64,000 nucleotides of DNA from Pseudomonas sp. PDM14 (GTDB lineage: Bacteria; Pseudomonadota; Gammaproteobacteria; Pseudomonadales; Pseudomonadaceae). The stretch lies in the NCBI RefSeq assembly GCF_014851905.1, contig NZ_JACVAQ010000001.1, forward strand, positions 744,001 through 808,000, in the 5' to 3' direction. Under the pieces are notes generated by a model that saw only the letters and a program-made list of their open reading frames with translations, did no database searches and was not told where the DNA came from. The first letter of the stretch is position 1, and each line of letters opens with the position of its first letter. Below are positions 34,422 through 42,697 of the stretch, one piece after another. The translations under genes were made by a program, and so were the position numbers.

Positions 34422-35401
34422 TGCGCGCGCTCCTGCGGCCAGATCTGCAGGTCGTCTTCGCGCAGCAGCCCGAGCTGCTGGCCGATCACGACCACACCGT
34501 GTTGACTGTCGAGCAGCCGGCTGTGGTAGCTCTTGTCGAGCCCCGCCGGCGTCCACGCCTGCCAGCCGCCGGCCGGGTCGTCACTGCGGAACAGCGCGCC
34601 GCGGTCGCCGGTGACCAGCCAGTGGCCGTCATGCACGGCGACATCGAACAGGTGCTCGCTGGTGAAGTGCGCCACCGCTTGCCAGTCATCGCCGCCATTG
34701 CGGCTGAGGTAGACCTCGCCACGGTTGCCGACGGCGACACCGGTGCTGCCGCTGAACACCAGCGCGCGCAGGCTTTCGCTGCCCAGCTCGATGGTGGTCC
34801 AGCTGGCGCCCTGGTCGGTGCTGCGCAGCAGGCGACCGAACTCGGCTGTGATCCACAGGTCGCCGCCGACACCGGCACGGATGCTGTTGAAGGTGACATC
34901 GTCTTCCCCGCCCAGCGCTTGCCAGTCCTGCGCCGTGGCGTCACCACGGAACAGCGCGCCCATCTCGCCGACGGCCCAGAAATGCCCGTCGATGAAGCTC
35001 ACGCTGAGCAGCTTGCCGGCCAGCTCGGAGACCGGCAGTTGCAGGCTCTGCCAGTCCTCGCCGCTGACGCGGGTCCAGATGCGTCCCTGGTTGCCGACGA
35101 TCACCTGGCGCCCCTCAGGCGATACGGTTATGGCCTGCAGATTGCTGCGCCCCGGCAGCTCTTCGCGCTGCCAGTTCTGCCCGGCATCGCGGCTCGACAG
35201 CAGCGCGCCGTTCTGGCCGATCACCCACAGGTTCTCGCCCTGCACGGCGCCGTCGAAGAACAGGTCGCGGCGTTCGACCAGCGGCTGGTCGAGCGGCACG
35301 GATTCCACGCTCGGCTTGATAAACACGGCGGCATAGGCCAGCCCGCCGATGACCATCCACGGCGCCAGGCGCGCCAGCCAGCTGAAGGTCAGGCTAAGCA
35401 T
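34418..35401 (-). CDS. YCF48/BNR-repeat membrane-anchored beta-propeller protein
   Basis: This 327-residue protein has one N-terminal TM anchor (WLARLAPWMVIGGLAYAAVFI) followed by repeated propeller blades with a recurring GxxWxxxG / SxDxGxxW pattern (SSRDAGQNWQRE, RSTDQGASWTTI, LSRNGGDDWQAV). YCF48-like proteins assist membrane complex assembly in cyanobacteria and accompany MMPL–DUF1302–DUF1329 sets in degraders. The ATG at 35399-35401 lies in the last codons of the lyase gene (8-bp overlap) with GGAGG 6 bases upstream, and is preferred to the TTG two codons earlier. Confidence 0.85.
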   Translation of the reverse strand: MLSLTFSWLARLAPWMVIGGLAYAAVFIKPSVESVPLDQPLVERRDLFFDGAVQGENLWVIGQNGALLSSRDAGQNWQREELPGRSNLQAITVSPEGRQVIVGNQGRIWTRVSGEDWQSLQLPVSELAGKLLSVSFIDGHFWAVGEMGALFRGDATAQDWQALGGEDDVTFNSIRAGVGGDLWITAEFGRLLRSTDQGASWTTIELGSESLRALVFSGSTGVAVGNRGEVYLSRNGGDDWQAVAHFTSEHLFDVAVHDGHWLVTGDRGALFRSDDPAGGWQAWTPAGLDKSYHSRLLDSQHGVVVIGQQLGLLREDDLQIWPQERAQ

Positions 35402-36317
35402 TGGCAACCTCCAGGCGCTTGGCGCGCGCGCGTTGCAGCCAGCGGTAGCTGTGCCCGCCGAGACTGGAACCGGTGAGGCCCTGGGCCTGCTCGACCGACT
35501 CGACCAGGCGATCGAGGTCGATGCCGGTGTGCAGGCCCATGGACTGCAGCATCAGCACCAGGTCTTCGGTGGCGAGGTTGCCACTGGCGCCCGGCGAGAA
35601 CGGGCAACCACCGAGGCCGCCGATGGAGCTGTCGAACTCGCGCACGCCGAACTCTAGCGCCGCCAGCACGTTGGCCAGGGCCATGCCACGGGTGTCGTGA
35701 AAATGGCAGGAGAGCATGCTCGCCGCATCCAGCCCGGTCAGACGTTGCAGCACGTTGCGCACGCTCTGCGGGTTGGCCGCGCCGATGGTGTCGGCGACGA
35801 TCACCTTGCGCGCGCCGGCTTCGAGCATGCGCAGGGTCAGCGACTCGACCACCGCCGGCGAGGTCAGGCCCTCGAACGGGCACTCGAACGCCACGGCCAC
35901 GTAGGCGCGGCCTTCGATGCCGTCTTCACGGGCGCGCTGCATCAGCTCGGCGCACACCGCGGTGGTCTGCTCCAGGCTCATGTTGATGTTGCGCTGGTTC
36001 ATGGTCTCGGTGGCCGACAGCACCACCGCCACCGAACGCACGCCGGCAGCACGCGCCAGCTCGTAACCACGCAGGTTGGGCACCAGCGCCGAATAGGCGG
36101 CCTCACCGCGCAGCGGCAGACAGGCGAACAGCTCGCCAGTGCCGGCCATCTGCGGCACAGCCTTGGGCGATACGAAGCTGCCCACCTCGATGTTGCGAAT
36201 GCCGCTGGCCAGCAGCGACTCGATCAGGCGCAGGCGCTCGTCGACGCTGAGCGTCTTGCCCTGGCTCTGCAGGCCGTCGCGCGGCCCGACTTCATTGACG
36301 GTGACGAAATCGCTCAT
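35394..36317 (-). CDS. HMG-CoA lyase-family enzyme
   Basis: This 307-residue TIM-barrel lyase keeps the hydroxymethylglutaryl-CoA lyase catalytic set: VGPRDGLQ (Arg13, Asp14), SCHFHDTRG (His205, His207), the flexible Cys loop GGLGGCPFSPGASGN (Cys238) and Asn247. The family cleaves 3-hydroxy-3-methylglutaryl-CoA or related tertiary-alcohol acyl-CoAs into acetyl-CoA plus a ketone or keto acid. With a CoA-transferase gene just upstream it probably performs the last cleavage of the pathway. It is not next to leucine catabolism genes, so the native substrate may be a homologue such as a citramalyl- or alkyl-substituted CoA ester. Confidence 0.88.
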   Translation of the reverse strand: MSDFVTVNEVGPRDGLQSQGKTLSVDERLRLIESLLASGIRNIEVGSFVSPKAVPQMAGTGELFACLPLRGEAAYSALVPNLRGYELARAAGVRSVAVVLSATETMNQRNINMSLEQTTAVCAELMQRAREDGIEGRAYVAVAFECPFEGLTSPAVVESLTLRMLEAGARKVIVADTIGAANPQSVRNVLQRLTGLDAASMLSCHFHDTRGMALANVLAALEFGVREFDSSIGGLGGCPFSPGASGNLATEDLVLMLQSMGLHTGIDLDRLVESVEQAQGLTGSSLGGHSYRWLQRARAKRLEVANA

Positions 36318-36320
36318 GGC

Positions 36321-37520
36321 TCAGCCCACCGTCTTCTGGGTTTTCAGCGCGGCGATGCGCGCTTCGTCGTAACCCAGCACCCGCTGCAGCACCGCATCGG
36401 TGTGCTGGCCGAGCAGCGGTGGCGCGCTGAAGCTTTCCTCGTCGTCGGCGGAGAGCTTGATCGGGTTGCCCGGCGCTTCGACGCTGCCACCCTCGGGGTG
36501 CGGGATGCTCACCACCATCTTGCGGTGGCGCACCTGCGGGTCGGCCAGGGCTTCGCTGAACCGGTTGACCGGTGCGCAGGGCACGCGCACGGCGGACAGT
36601 TTGGCGACCCAGTGATCGGTGCTCTGGGTGATCAGGATTTCGTTGAGGATGCCGTCGATCAGCGCCTTGTCGGCCAGGCGGGCGGGCTGGGTCTTGTATT
36701 TCTCGTCACGCAGCACGTCGACGTCGATCACGCCGACCAGGTTGTCCCAGAAGCTGTCGAAGATCACCGCGATGATGATGAAGCCATCGGCGGTGCGGTA
36801 GGTGTTGTACGGCACATGGACGAAGTGGCCGTTGCCCAGTGGCGTGGGGTTCTCGCCGCTGAGGAAATACATGGTGGCCATGTAGTTGAGCATGCTGATC
36901 TGGCAGTCGAGCATGCTGATGTCGACGTGCTGGCCGTGGCCCTTGCTGTGGCGCGCCTGGATCGCGGCGAGGATGCCCATCACCGCGAACATGCCGCCAC
37001 CCAGGTCACCAATCGGGATGCCGGCGCGGGTCGGGGTCTCGGCGTTGTCGCCGGTGATCGACATACCGCCGCCGATACCCTGCACCACCTGGTCGAAGGC
37101 CGGGCGCAGGTAGTTGGGGCCGTCCTGGCCGAAGCCGGATACGGAGCAGGTGATGATCAGCGGATTGATTTCGCGCAGGTGGGCGTAATCGATCTTGAGT
37201 TTCTGCGGGACACCGGCGCTGAAGTTGTCCAGCACCACGTCGGCCTTGCGCACCAGGTCGTAGAACACCTCAAGGCCGTTTGCACTCTTGAGGTCGATAC
37301 ACACGCTCTGCTTGTTGCGGTTGAGCGTGAGGAAGTAGGCGCCCATGCCCTTGAGCGAATGGCGCGGGTCTTTGGCCAGCAATGCGCGGGTGCCTTCACC
37401 CGCCAGTGGTTCGACCTTGATCGTTTCCGCACCCAGGTCGGCGAGGATCATTCCGGCATAGGGGCCGGACAGCATGTGAGTCAGATCGAGGACCCGAATT
37501 CCCTCTAGCGGTTTGCTCAT
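36321..37520 (-). CDS. CaiB/BaiF-family CoA-transferase
   Basis: This 399-residue family III CoA-transferase has the N-terminal motif GIRVLDLTHMLSGPYAGMILADLGAETIKVEP, the RNKQSVCIDLKS strand and the catalytic Asp in IPIGDLGGGMFAVMGILAAI (Asp172). C-terminal parts PVNRFSEALADPQVRHRKMV are also typical. The family moves CoA between carboxylic acids without free intermediates. It is the first gene of the long transcript, 45 bases after the -12 element of the sigma-54-type promoter, with a purine-rich ribosome site. It probably activates the dicarboxylate made by the upstream enzymes for the adjacent lyase. Confidence 0.9.
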   Translation of the reverse strand: MSKPLEGIRVLDLTHMLSGPYAGMILADLGAETIKVEPLAGEGTRALLAKDPRHSLKGMGAYFLTLNRNKQSVCIDLKSANGLEVFYDLVRKADVVLDNFSAGVPQKLKIDYAHLREINPLIITCSVSGFGQDGPNYLRPAFDQVVQGIGGGMSITGDNAETPTRAGIPIGDLGGGMFAVMGILAAIQARHSKGHGQHVDISMLDCQISMLNYMATMYFLSGENPTPLGNGHFVHVPYNTYRTADGFIIIAVIFDSFWDNLVGVIDVDVLRDEKYKTQPARLADKALIDGILNEILITQSTDHWVAKLSAVRVPCAPVNRFSEALADPQVRHRKMVVSIPHPEGGSVEAPGNPIKLSADDEESFSAPPLLGQHTDAVLQRVLGYDEARIAALKTQKTVG

Positions 37521-37564
37521 CGTTATTCTCTTTTACTTGTTTAAAATATCCGCAAAAGAGGTAC

Positions 37565-37580
37565 TGCAAGCCGCCTGCCA
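37565..37580 (-). promoter_or_regulatory. Sigma-54 (-24/-12) promoter of the 14-gene catabolic operon
   Basis: Read on the minus strand the bases are TGGCAGGCGGCTTGCA. They match the sigma-54 pattern TGGCAC-N5-TTGCA closely, with GG at -24, GC at -12 and exactly 10 bases between. Transcription would start near 37,553, about 30 bases before the CoA-transferase ATG. No sigma-70 promoter is evident in the AT-rich stretch. The only sigma-54 activator in the window is encoded by this same operon. Confidence 0.75.
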
Positions 37581-37673
37581 ACTTTAAAAACAATTTTATC
37601 TTGTTGTTTTATATGTATTTTTTCTTAAAAAACGAAAAACATTGCAACCCTGCGACAACCTGACACTTGCAAG

Positions 37674-37691
37674 GTGAAATTAATTTTTCAC
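37674..37691. promoter_or_regulatory. Inverted repeat, candidate upstream activator site
   Basis: Arms GTGAAA (37674-37679) and TTTCAC (37686-37691) flank six A/T bases. The dyad is 94 bases upstream of the -24 element, in the usual range for sigma-54 enhancer sites. A similarly placed TGAAA…TTTCA dyad precedes the other sigma-54 promoter. Between 37,521 and 37,917 I see no gene; the stretch holds this site, the promoter and the terminator of the preceding operon. Confidence 0.5.
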
Positions 37692-37865
37692 TTTGAATTC
37701 CACCTGAAATCGGCAAAGGAAAACACGATACGCAGGGTGCGCCATGCGCACCGATCCACCCTGCATCCAACGTCACCGGTAGCGGCGATGCACGTGCGCC
37801 CAGCTACGAAAGCGGCCTGGCAGATTTGGCTGCAATCAACGCCTGATCATGGCCACCGAGCAGGC

Positions 37866-37896
37866 AAAAAAAAGCCGGTCACATGCCTGTGCCGGC
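37866..37896 (-). terminator. Rho-independent terminator of the oxidoreductase operon
   Basis: On the minus strand a GCCGG…CCGGC stem with inner CACA/TGTG pairing and a GGCA loop is followed directly by eight T residues. It lies 22 bases after the stop of the first FMN oxidoreductase gene and separates the two transcripts of the supercluster. Confidence 0.85.
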
Positions 37897-37917
37897 CAAG
37901 GAGCAACACACGATGAA

Positions 37918-39996
37918 TCAGTTGAAACGGGCTTGCTCGATGGGGCCGTCGAACTGCTCGATGGCACCCGGTTCGATGTAGCGTTTCCAGTTGTCGAAGA
38001 TCTCGCGACCGGCAAGGAAACCCTCGAAGATCGCGTGGTCGGTCTTGCGCGGCACCACGCAGTCGCCGACCCGATGCACGTTCGCCAGCTCGGCCTTGAG
38101 CGCGTGATAGAGGCCATCCACCGGCAGGTGGCGCACCGCCAGGACAATGCTGTCGAAGCCCTCCAGCGTTTCCTCCTCGGCGCTGTACAGGTTGAACAGG
38201 TCCACCGACGAACCACGTACCTGGCTGACCCAGGCATTCAGCGTGTAGGTCAGCCCACGGCTGAACAGGTTGGCGTAAACAATGGGCTGATCAAGGGTGG
38301 TGCCGAGGCGGTGGAACAGCGCGTTCCAGCGCGTCACCACGTGCACCTGGTGGCCACTTTCCACCAGCAGTTCGGTGATGCCGGCGGAATAACGGTTGCC
38401 CTCCTCGTCCAGCACCAGCACGCGCTTGCCGACCCGCTCCGGGTGCGCCAGCACGTCGAGCGCGGTGAACACGTGATCGGCCTCCAGCCCCGGCACCCGG
38501 TCGACCAGCGGGTTGATGTCGGAATAGCCGCTGCGATCCGGCAACGAGCCGGTGGCGACGATCACCCCGTCCGGCTGCAGGGCCTTGATCGTCTCGACAC
38601 TGGCCTCGCAATTCAGGCGCACCTGCACGCCGGCCTTGGCCATGTGCACCTTGAGGTCTTCGGTGATCCAGGCGAAGGAATCGCGGCGCGGCAAACGCAC
38701 GATGTGATTGACCTGGCCGCCCAGCTCGGCGCACTTTTCCAGCAGCGTGACGCGGTGGCCACGCTTGGCCAGCCCTTCGGCGGCCTTCATCCCGCCAGGG
38801 CCGCCACCGATCACCACCCAGTGCTTGGGCGCCGGTGCCAGTTCCAGGGTCTGCGGGCCGAACACCTCTTCACGGCCGGTGGCCGGGTTGATCTGGCAGG
38901 TCATCGAGGTACCGTGGAACAGCCGCGAGACACAGCCCTGGTTGCAGCGCAGGCAGTGGTAGATCTCGTCTTCGCGGCCTTCGGCGGTCTTGCGCGCGAA
39001 CTCCGGGTCGGCGATCTGCGCGCGGGTCATGGCCACCATGTCGGCGTCGCCACGGGCGAGGATCGCCTCGGCTTCGCCGGCACTGCCGATGCCCGAGACG
39101 CAGAACACCGGAATCTTCACCGCACGCTTGAGGCGCGCCACCGGGTCGACCAGCCAGCCATTGGGCACGTCGTACGGCGGCATGATGTAGGTGGCCGACT
39201 GGTACACCCCGGCCGTGGCCATGATGTAGTCGACATGGCCGCTGGCCTCGACCGTCTGCGCCACCTTGATCCAGTCGGCGACCTCCATGCCGCCCGGCAC
39301 CATCTCGTCCATCGACAGGCGAATGCCGACCACGAAGTCCGGGCCCACTTTGTCGCGCACCGCCTTGATCACCTCCAGCGGGAAGCGCATGCGGTTGTCG
39401 TAGCTGCCGCCGTATTCATCCTCGCGCTTGTTGAACAGCGGCGAGATGAACTGGTGCAGCAGGTAGCTGTGCGCCAGGTGCACTTCCACGCCGTCGAAGC
39501 CAGCCAGGCGCGAGTACTCCGCCGAACGCACCCAGCCCTCGACGATCTCGTCCATGTCCGAGCGTTCCATGGCCTTGGCCATTTCACCGAACACCGGCGA
39601 CTTGATGTTGGACGATGACCAGAGCACCCGGTAATCGTCCATCGCGTGGGTCTCGCCCATCACGCCGAAGTGGTTGAGCTGGGCGAAGATGTGCGCACCG
39701 AAGCCATGCACCGCCTCGGTCAGCGCGGTGTCGCGCTCGACCATTTCCTCACGGTAGCCATACGGGTAACCGCGGCAGAAGGTGTTGGAGGTCGGGTGGA
39801 TCAGGCGGTTGCCGGTCACCATCAGGCCGATGCCGCCTTTGGCCCGCGCGGCGTGGTAGTAGATGTCGCGGTTGTTGGTCAGCCCTTCAGGCGAGTTGAA
39901 GGCCATGGCGTGGGCCGACTGCATGATGCGGTTGCGCAGGGTAATCCCGCGCAGCTGCAAGGGTTGGAACAGGTGCGGATAACGTTCGACTGTCAT
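37918..39996 (-). CDS. FMN/4Fe-4S/FAD oxidoreductase, 2,4-dienoyl-CoA reductase-like (copy A)
   Basis: This 692-residue protein has an N-terminal old-yellow-enzyme barrel (about 1-345) with QSAHAMAFNSPEGLTN, HSYLLHQFISPLFNKREDEYGGS and a VVGIRLSMDE strand. Four Cys in CLRCNQGC (348, 351, 355) and Cys367 would bind a 4Fe-4S cluster. A C-terminal FAD/NAD(P) part starts at VVIGGGPGGMKAAEGLA (about 394-410). FadH, trimethylamine dehydrogenase and N-methylproline demethylase share this architecture. It could reduce a C=C bond or oxidise an N-methyl group. It is the last gene of its transcript, 26 bases after copy B. Confidence 0.9.
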   Translation of the reverse strand: MTVERYPHLFQPLQLRGITLRNRIMQSAHAMAFNSPEGLTNNRDIYYHAARAKGGIGLMVTGNRLIHPTSNTFCRGYPYGYREEMVERDTALTEAVHGFGAHIFAQLNHFGVMGETHAMDDYRVLWSSSNIKSPVFGEMAKAMERSDMDEIVEGWVRSAEYSRLAGFDGVEVHLAHSYLLHQFISPLFNKREDEYGGSYDNRMRFPLEVIKAVRDKVGPDFVVGIRLSMDEMVPGGMEVADWIKVAQTVEASGHVDYIMATAGVYQSATYIMPPYDVPNGWLVDPVARLKRAVKIPVFCVSGIGSAGEAEAILARGDADMVAMTRAQIADPEFARKTAEGREDEIYHCLRCNQGCVSRLFHGTSMTCQINPATGREEVFGPQTLELAPAPKHWVVIGGGPGGMKAAEGLAKRGHRVTLLEKCAELGGQVNHIVRLPRRDSFAWITEDLKVHMAKAGVQVRLNCEASVETIKALQPDGVIVATGSLPDRSGYSDINPLVDRVPGLEADHVFTALDVLAHPERVGKRVLVLDEEGNRYSAGITELLVESGHQVHVVTRWNALFHRLGTTLDQPIVYANLFSRGLTYTLNAWVSQVRGSSVDLFNLYSAEEETLEGFDSIVLAVRHLPVDGLYHALKAELANVHRVGDCVVPRKTDHAIFEGFLAGREIFDNWKRYIEPGAIEQFDGPIEQARFN

Positions 39997-40022
39997 TGCG
40001 ATTCTCCCCAGGCAGGCGCCGG

Positions 40023-42140
40023 TTAATGACCCGGCGCGCCCATGGCGCTGCGCCAGTCGGCACCGAAACCTTCCAGCGCACCCTGCTCGATAAACCGCTC
40101 GGGGTCGTCCAGCAGCTCGCGGCCGGCCAACATGCCCTCGTAGATGGTGTCCTGCAGGGCTCTGGGCAAACGCGCATCGCCGATGCACTGCAGGTTGTCT
40201 ACCCGGCCTTGCAGCGCGCGGTACAACGCATCGTGCGAGCTGTGGCCGGCGGCGATGACAAAGGTGTCCGCTTCCAGGCACTCGCCATCCTGGTCGGTAA
40301 ACAGGTTGAGCAGCTGCGCCTGCTGACCACTGATGCTGCGCACCCAGCTGTTGAGGGTGTAGGTGAGGCCCTTGCGGAACACATGCTGGTAGTTCACCGG
40401 CAGGTCGAGGGTCAGCGCCAGGTTGGGCGACAGGGAAATGAAGCGACTGACGACGTGCACCTGATGGCCACGGTCGAGCAGGAACTCGGCCGTACCCAGT
40501 GCATAGCGGCCGCCGTCTTCGTCAAACAGCACCACGCGCTTGCCGACCCGCGACGGGTCCTCCAGCACTTCAACCACGCTGAGCACGTTGTCCTGCTCGG
40601 TGCCGGGCACGCGGTCCACGGCGGGGCGGGTCGAGGTAAAGGCGGTTTTCAAGGGGGTCGAACCGGTGGCGAGAATGACACCGTCGGCGGCAAAGGCGAC
40701 CACGTCATCGGCGCTCATGGTGCAGTTCAGACGGATCTCGACGCCGGCCTTGCGCAGCTGCCGTTCCAGGTCGCGGGGGATAAAACCGAATTTCTGCCGA
40801 CGTGGCAGTTGCGCCGCCAGATTCAGCATGCCGCCCAGACGCTCGCCCTTCTCCACCAGCGTGACCTGATGGCCGCGCTGACGCAGGGTCAATGCCGCCT
40901 TCATCCCCGCCGGCCCGCCGCCGACCACCAGCCAGTTACCGGGCGTCTGCGCCGGCTGCAGGGTGTGCACACCAAAGCGCTGCTCGCGGCCGGCTGCCGG
41001 GTTGACCACGCAGGAAATGGCGTTGCCCGCCATCAAGCGCGCAATACAAGCCTGGTTGCAGCGAATGCAGTGGTTGATTTCATCTTCGCGGCCCTCGCGC
41101 AGCTTGTTGCAGAACTCGGGGTCGGCAATCTGCGTGCGGGTCATCGCCACCATGTCGGTCGCGCCGCTGGCGACCAGGGCTTCGGCTTTGGCCGGGTCGA
41201 CGATATGGCCGACGATGAACACCGGAATATCACTGATCTCACGTAGCGACGCGCGCAGGCGGGCGCCGTCGTCCACCAGCCAGTTCTCCGGGTAGTCGCC
41301 GGGCGGAATCTGGTCCGCATGGGCGGCGTAGGTGCCGGCGGTGGCGCTGACGTAATCGATCAGCCCGGTTTCCACCAGCAGGCGGGTCATCTGGATCGCG
41401 GTGTCGGCGTGCATGCCCTCGACGGTGCATTCATCCAGCGACACGCGAATGCCCACGACAAAATCCGGGCCTACCGCTTCACGCACGCGCTGCATGGTTT
41501 CGATGGGAAAACGCACGATGTTTTCCAGACTGCCGCCGTACGCATCGGTGCGTTTGTTGTAGACGAACGAGAGAAATTGCTGATGCAGGTAACCGTGGGA
41601 GTAATGCAGCTCGACGCCATCGAAACCAGCCGCTTTGGATTTGAGCGCGGTGGCCGCGAAGGCATCCGACACTTCGTCCATCTGCGCCTTGGTCATTTCC
41701 TTGGCCCACTCGTTGTAGGCCGGTGACTTCATGGTCGACGGGCCCCACAGCACGCGGTAATCGTCCATCGCACCGCTGCGCCCTTGCGGGCCGAAGTGGA
41801 TCAGCTGGGCAATGATTCGCCCGCCAAACGCATGCACCGCGTTGACCATCTCGGCATCGCGCTCAACCATTTCTTCACGGTTGCCACGGGCCAGCGAACG
41901 ATTGGGCCCGGTGGAGTTGGGATGCACGTGGCGGGCACCGGTGACGATCAGGCCGATACCGCCTTTGGCGCGCTCGGCCTGGTAGTGGATGTCACGGTCG
42001 TTGGTCAGGCCTTCGGCAGAAGCGAAGCCCTTGGCATGGGCGGTTTGCATCAGCCGATTGCGCACGGTGATGTTGCCAATTTTCAGTGGGGAGAAAATCG
42101 AGGGATAGCAGAGCTCCCCCGGCGTCTTTGGCTGGGTCAT
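40023..42140 (-). CDS. FMN/4Fe-4S/FAD oxidoreductase, 2,4-dienoyl-CoA reductase-like (copy B)
   Basis: This 705-residue paralogue of the neighbouring enzyme has the same three-part layout: barrel with QTAHAKGFASAEGLTN and HGYLHQQFLSFVYNKRTDAYGGS, cluster ligands CIRCNQAC (358, 361, 365) and Cys377, and FAD motif VVGGGPAGMKAALTL (about 405-419). The ATG at 42138-42140 is chosen because AAGGA lies 8 bases upstream; an ATG three codons earlier overlaps that site. Two related enzymes in tandem suggest two reductions of one compound or the two subunits of a heteromer. Confidence 0.9.
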   Translation of the reverse strand: MTQPKTPGELCYPSIFSPLKIGNITVRNRLMQTAHAKGFASAEGLTNDRDIHYQAERAKGGIGLIVTGARHVHPNSTGPNRSLARGNREEMVERDAEMVNAVHAFGGRIIAQLIHFGPQGRSGAMDDYRVLWGPSTMKSPAYNEWAKEMTKAQMDEVSDAFAATALKSKAAGFDGVELHYSHGYLHQQFLSFVYNKRTDAYGGSLENIVRFPIETMQRVREAVGPDFVVGIRVSLDECTVEGMHADTAIQMTRLLVETGLIDYVSATAGTYAAHADQIPPGDYPENWLVDDGARLRASLREISDIPVFIVGHIVDPAKAEALVASGATDMVAMTRTQIADPEFCNKLREGREDEINHCIRCNQACIARLMAGNAISCVVNPAAGREQRFGVHTLQPAQTPGNWLVVGGGPAGMKAALTLRQRGHQVTLVEKGERLGGMLNLAAQLPRRQKFGFIPRDLERQLRKAGVEIRLNCTMSADDVVAFAADGVILATGSTPLKTAFTSTRPAVDRVPGTEQDNVLSVVEVLEDPSRVGKRVVLFDEDGGRYALGTAEFLLDRGHQVHVVSRFISLSPNLALTLDLPVNYQHVFRKGLTYTLNSWVRSISGQQAQLLNLFTDQDGECLEADTFVIAAGHSSHDALYRALQGRVDNLQCIGDARLPRALQDTIYEGMLAGRELLDDPERFIEQGALEGFGADWRSAMGAPGH

Positions 42141-42285
42141 TTCGCTCATCCTTTTTTGTTGTTCTGGTGAGTGGTCCGCCCTCACGGGGCGGACCTCTGC
42201 GCGCTGTACGCAGTGAGAAATTGCCTGAGCTACAGCGCACCGGGCGGCATCACGGCAATGCCCCCGGGCCGATCAGCAGGCGCTG

Positions 42286-42675
42286 TTAGCGCAGTACGTT
42301 TTCACCACTCATGAAAACGAACACGCGGCGGAACTTGCCATCTTCGACGTACCAGAAGTTGCAGTTGCGCAGGCGTGTCTCGGCACCCTGGTGGTCCTTG
42401 AGGTAGACGTTGAAGCGCGAGCACACGGTCTGCGTTTCCACGTCGGCGGCGACCTCGAAATCACCGTGCCAGATTTCCTCGAAGTTGTTGAACAGGTTGT
42501 CGAACATCTGCCGCACGCCGGCATGCCCGCTGTGGGTCAGGTTGTCGGTCTGGATGGTGAAGGACACATCCTCATGGCAGCAGTCGAGTACCGGCTGCAT
42601 GGCCTTGCGGTCGACGTTGCCGAAGTATTTTTCGGTGGCCAGTTCGATCAGTTGCTCACGGGTAAGACGACTCAT
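42286..42675 (-). CDS. NTF2-like (SnoaL-type) protein
   Basis: This 129-residue protein has the cone-shaped NTF2/SnoaL sequence pattern: an N-terminal helix (REQLIELATEKYFGNVDRKAMQPVLDCCHEDVSFTI), a middle HAGVRQMFDNLFNNFEEIWHG and C-terminal strands ending CNFWYVEDGKFRRVFVFMSG. Family members are small isomerases, cyclases or dehydratases, or subunits of oxygenases. It lies in the oxidoreductase transcript between the racemase-fold enzyme and copy B. The specific reaction is unknown. About 145 bases without a gene separate it from copy B. Confidence 0.82.
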   Translation of the reverse strand: MSRLTREQLIELATEKYFGNVDRKAMQPVLDCCHEDVSFTIQTDNLTHSGHAGVRQMFDNLFNNFEEIWHGDFEVAADVETQTVCSRFNVYLKDHQGAETRLRNCNFWYVEDGKFRRVFVFMSGENVLR

Positions 42676-42697
42676 AACACTCTCCACTTCTCGATTC

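Noticed and set aside
32034..34505. An 823-codon plus-strand frame rich in His, Asp and Arg
   Set aside because: It is the mirror of the RND transporter gene; membrane-protein genes read backwards give such charged frames.
37674..37691. The dyad as part of a CRISPR or repeat array
   Set aside because: It occurs singly with no regular spacing; no CRISPR-like array was seen anywhere in the window.
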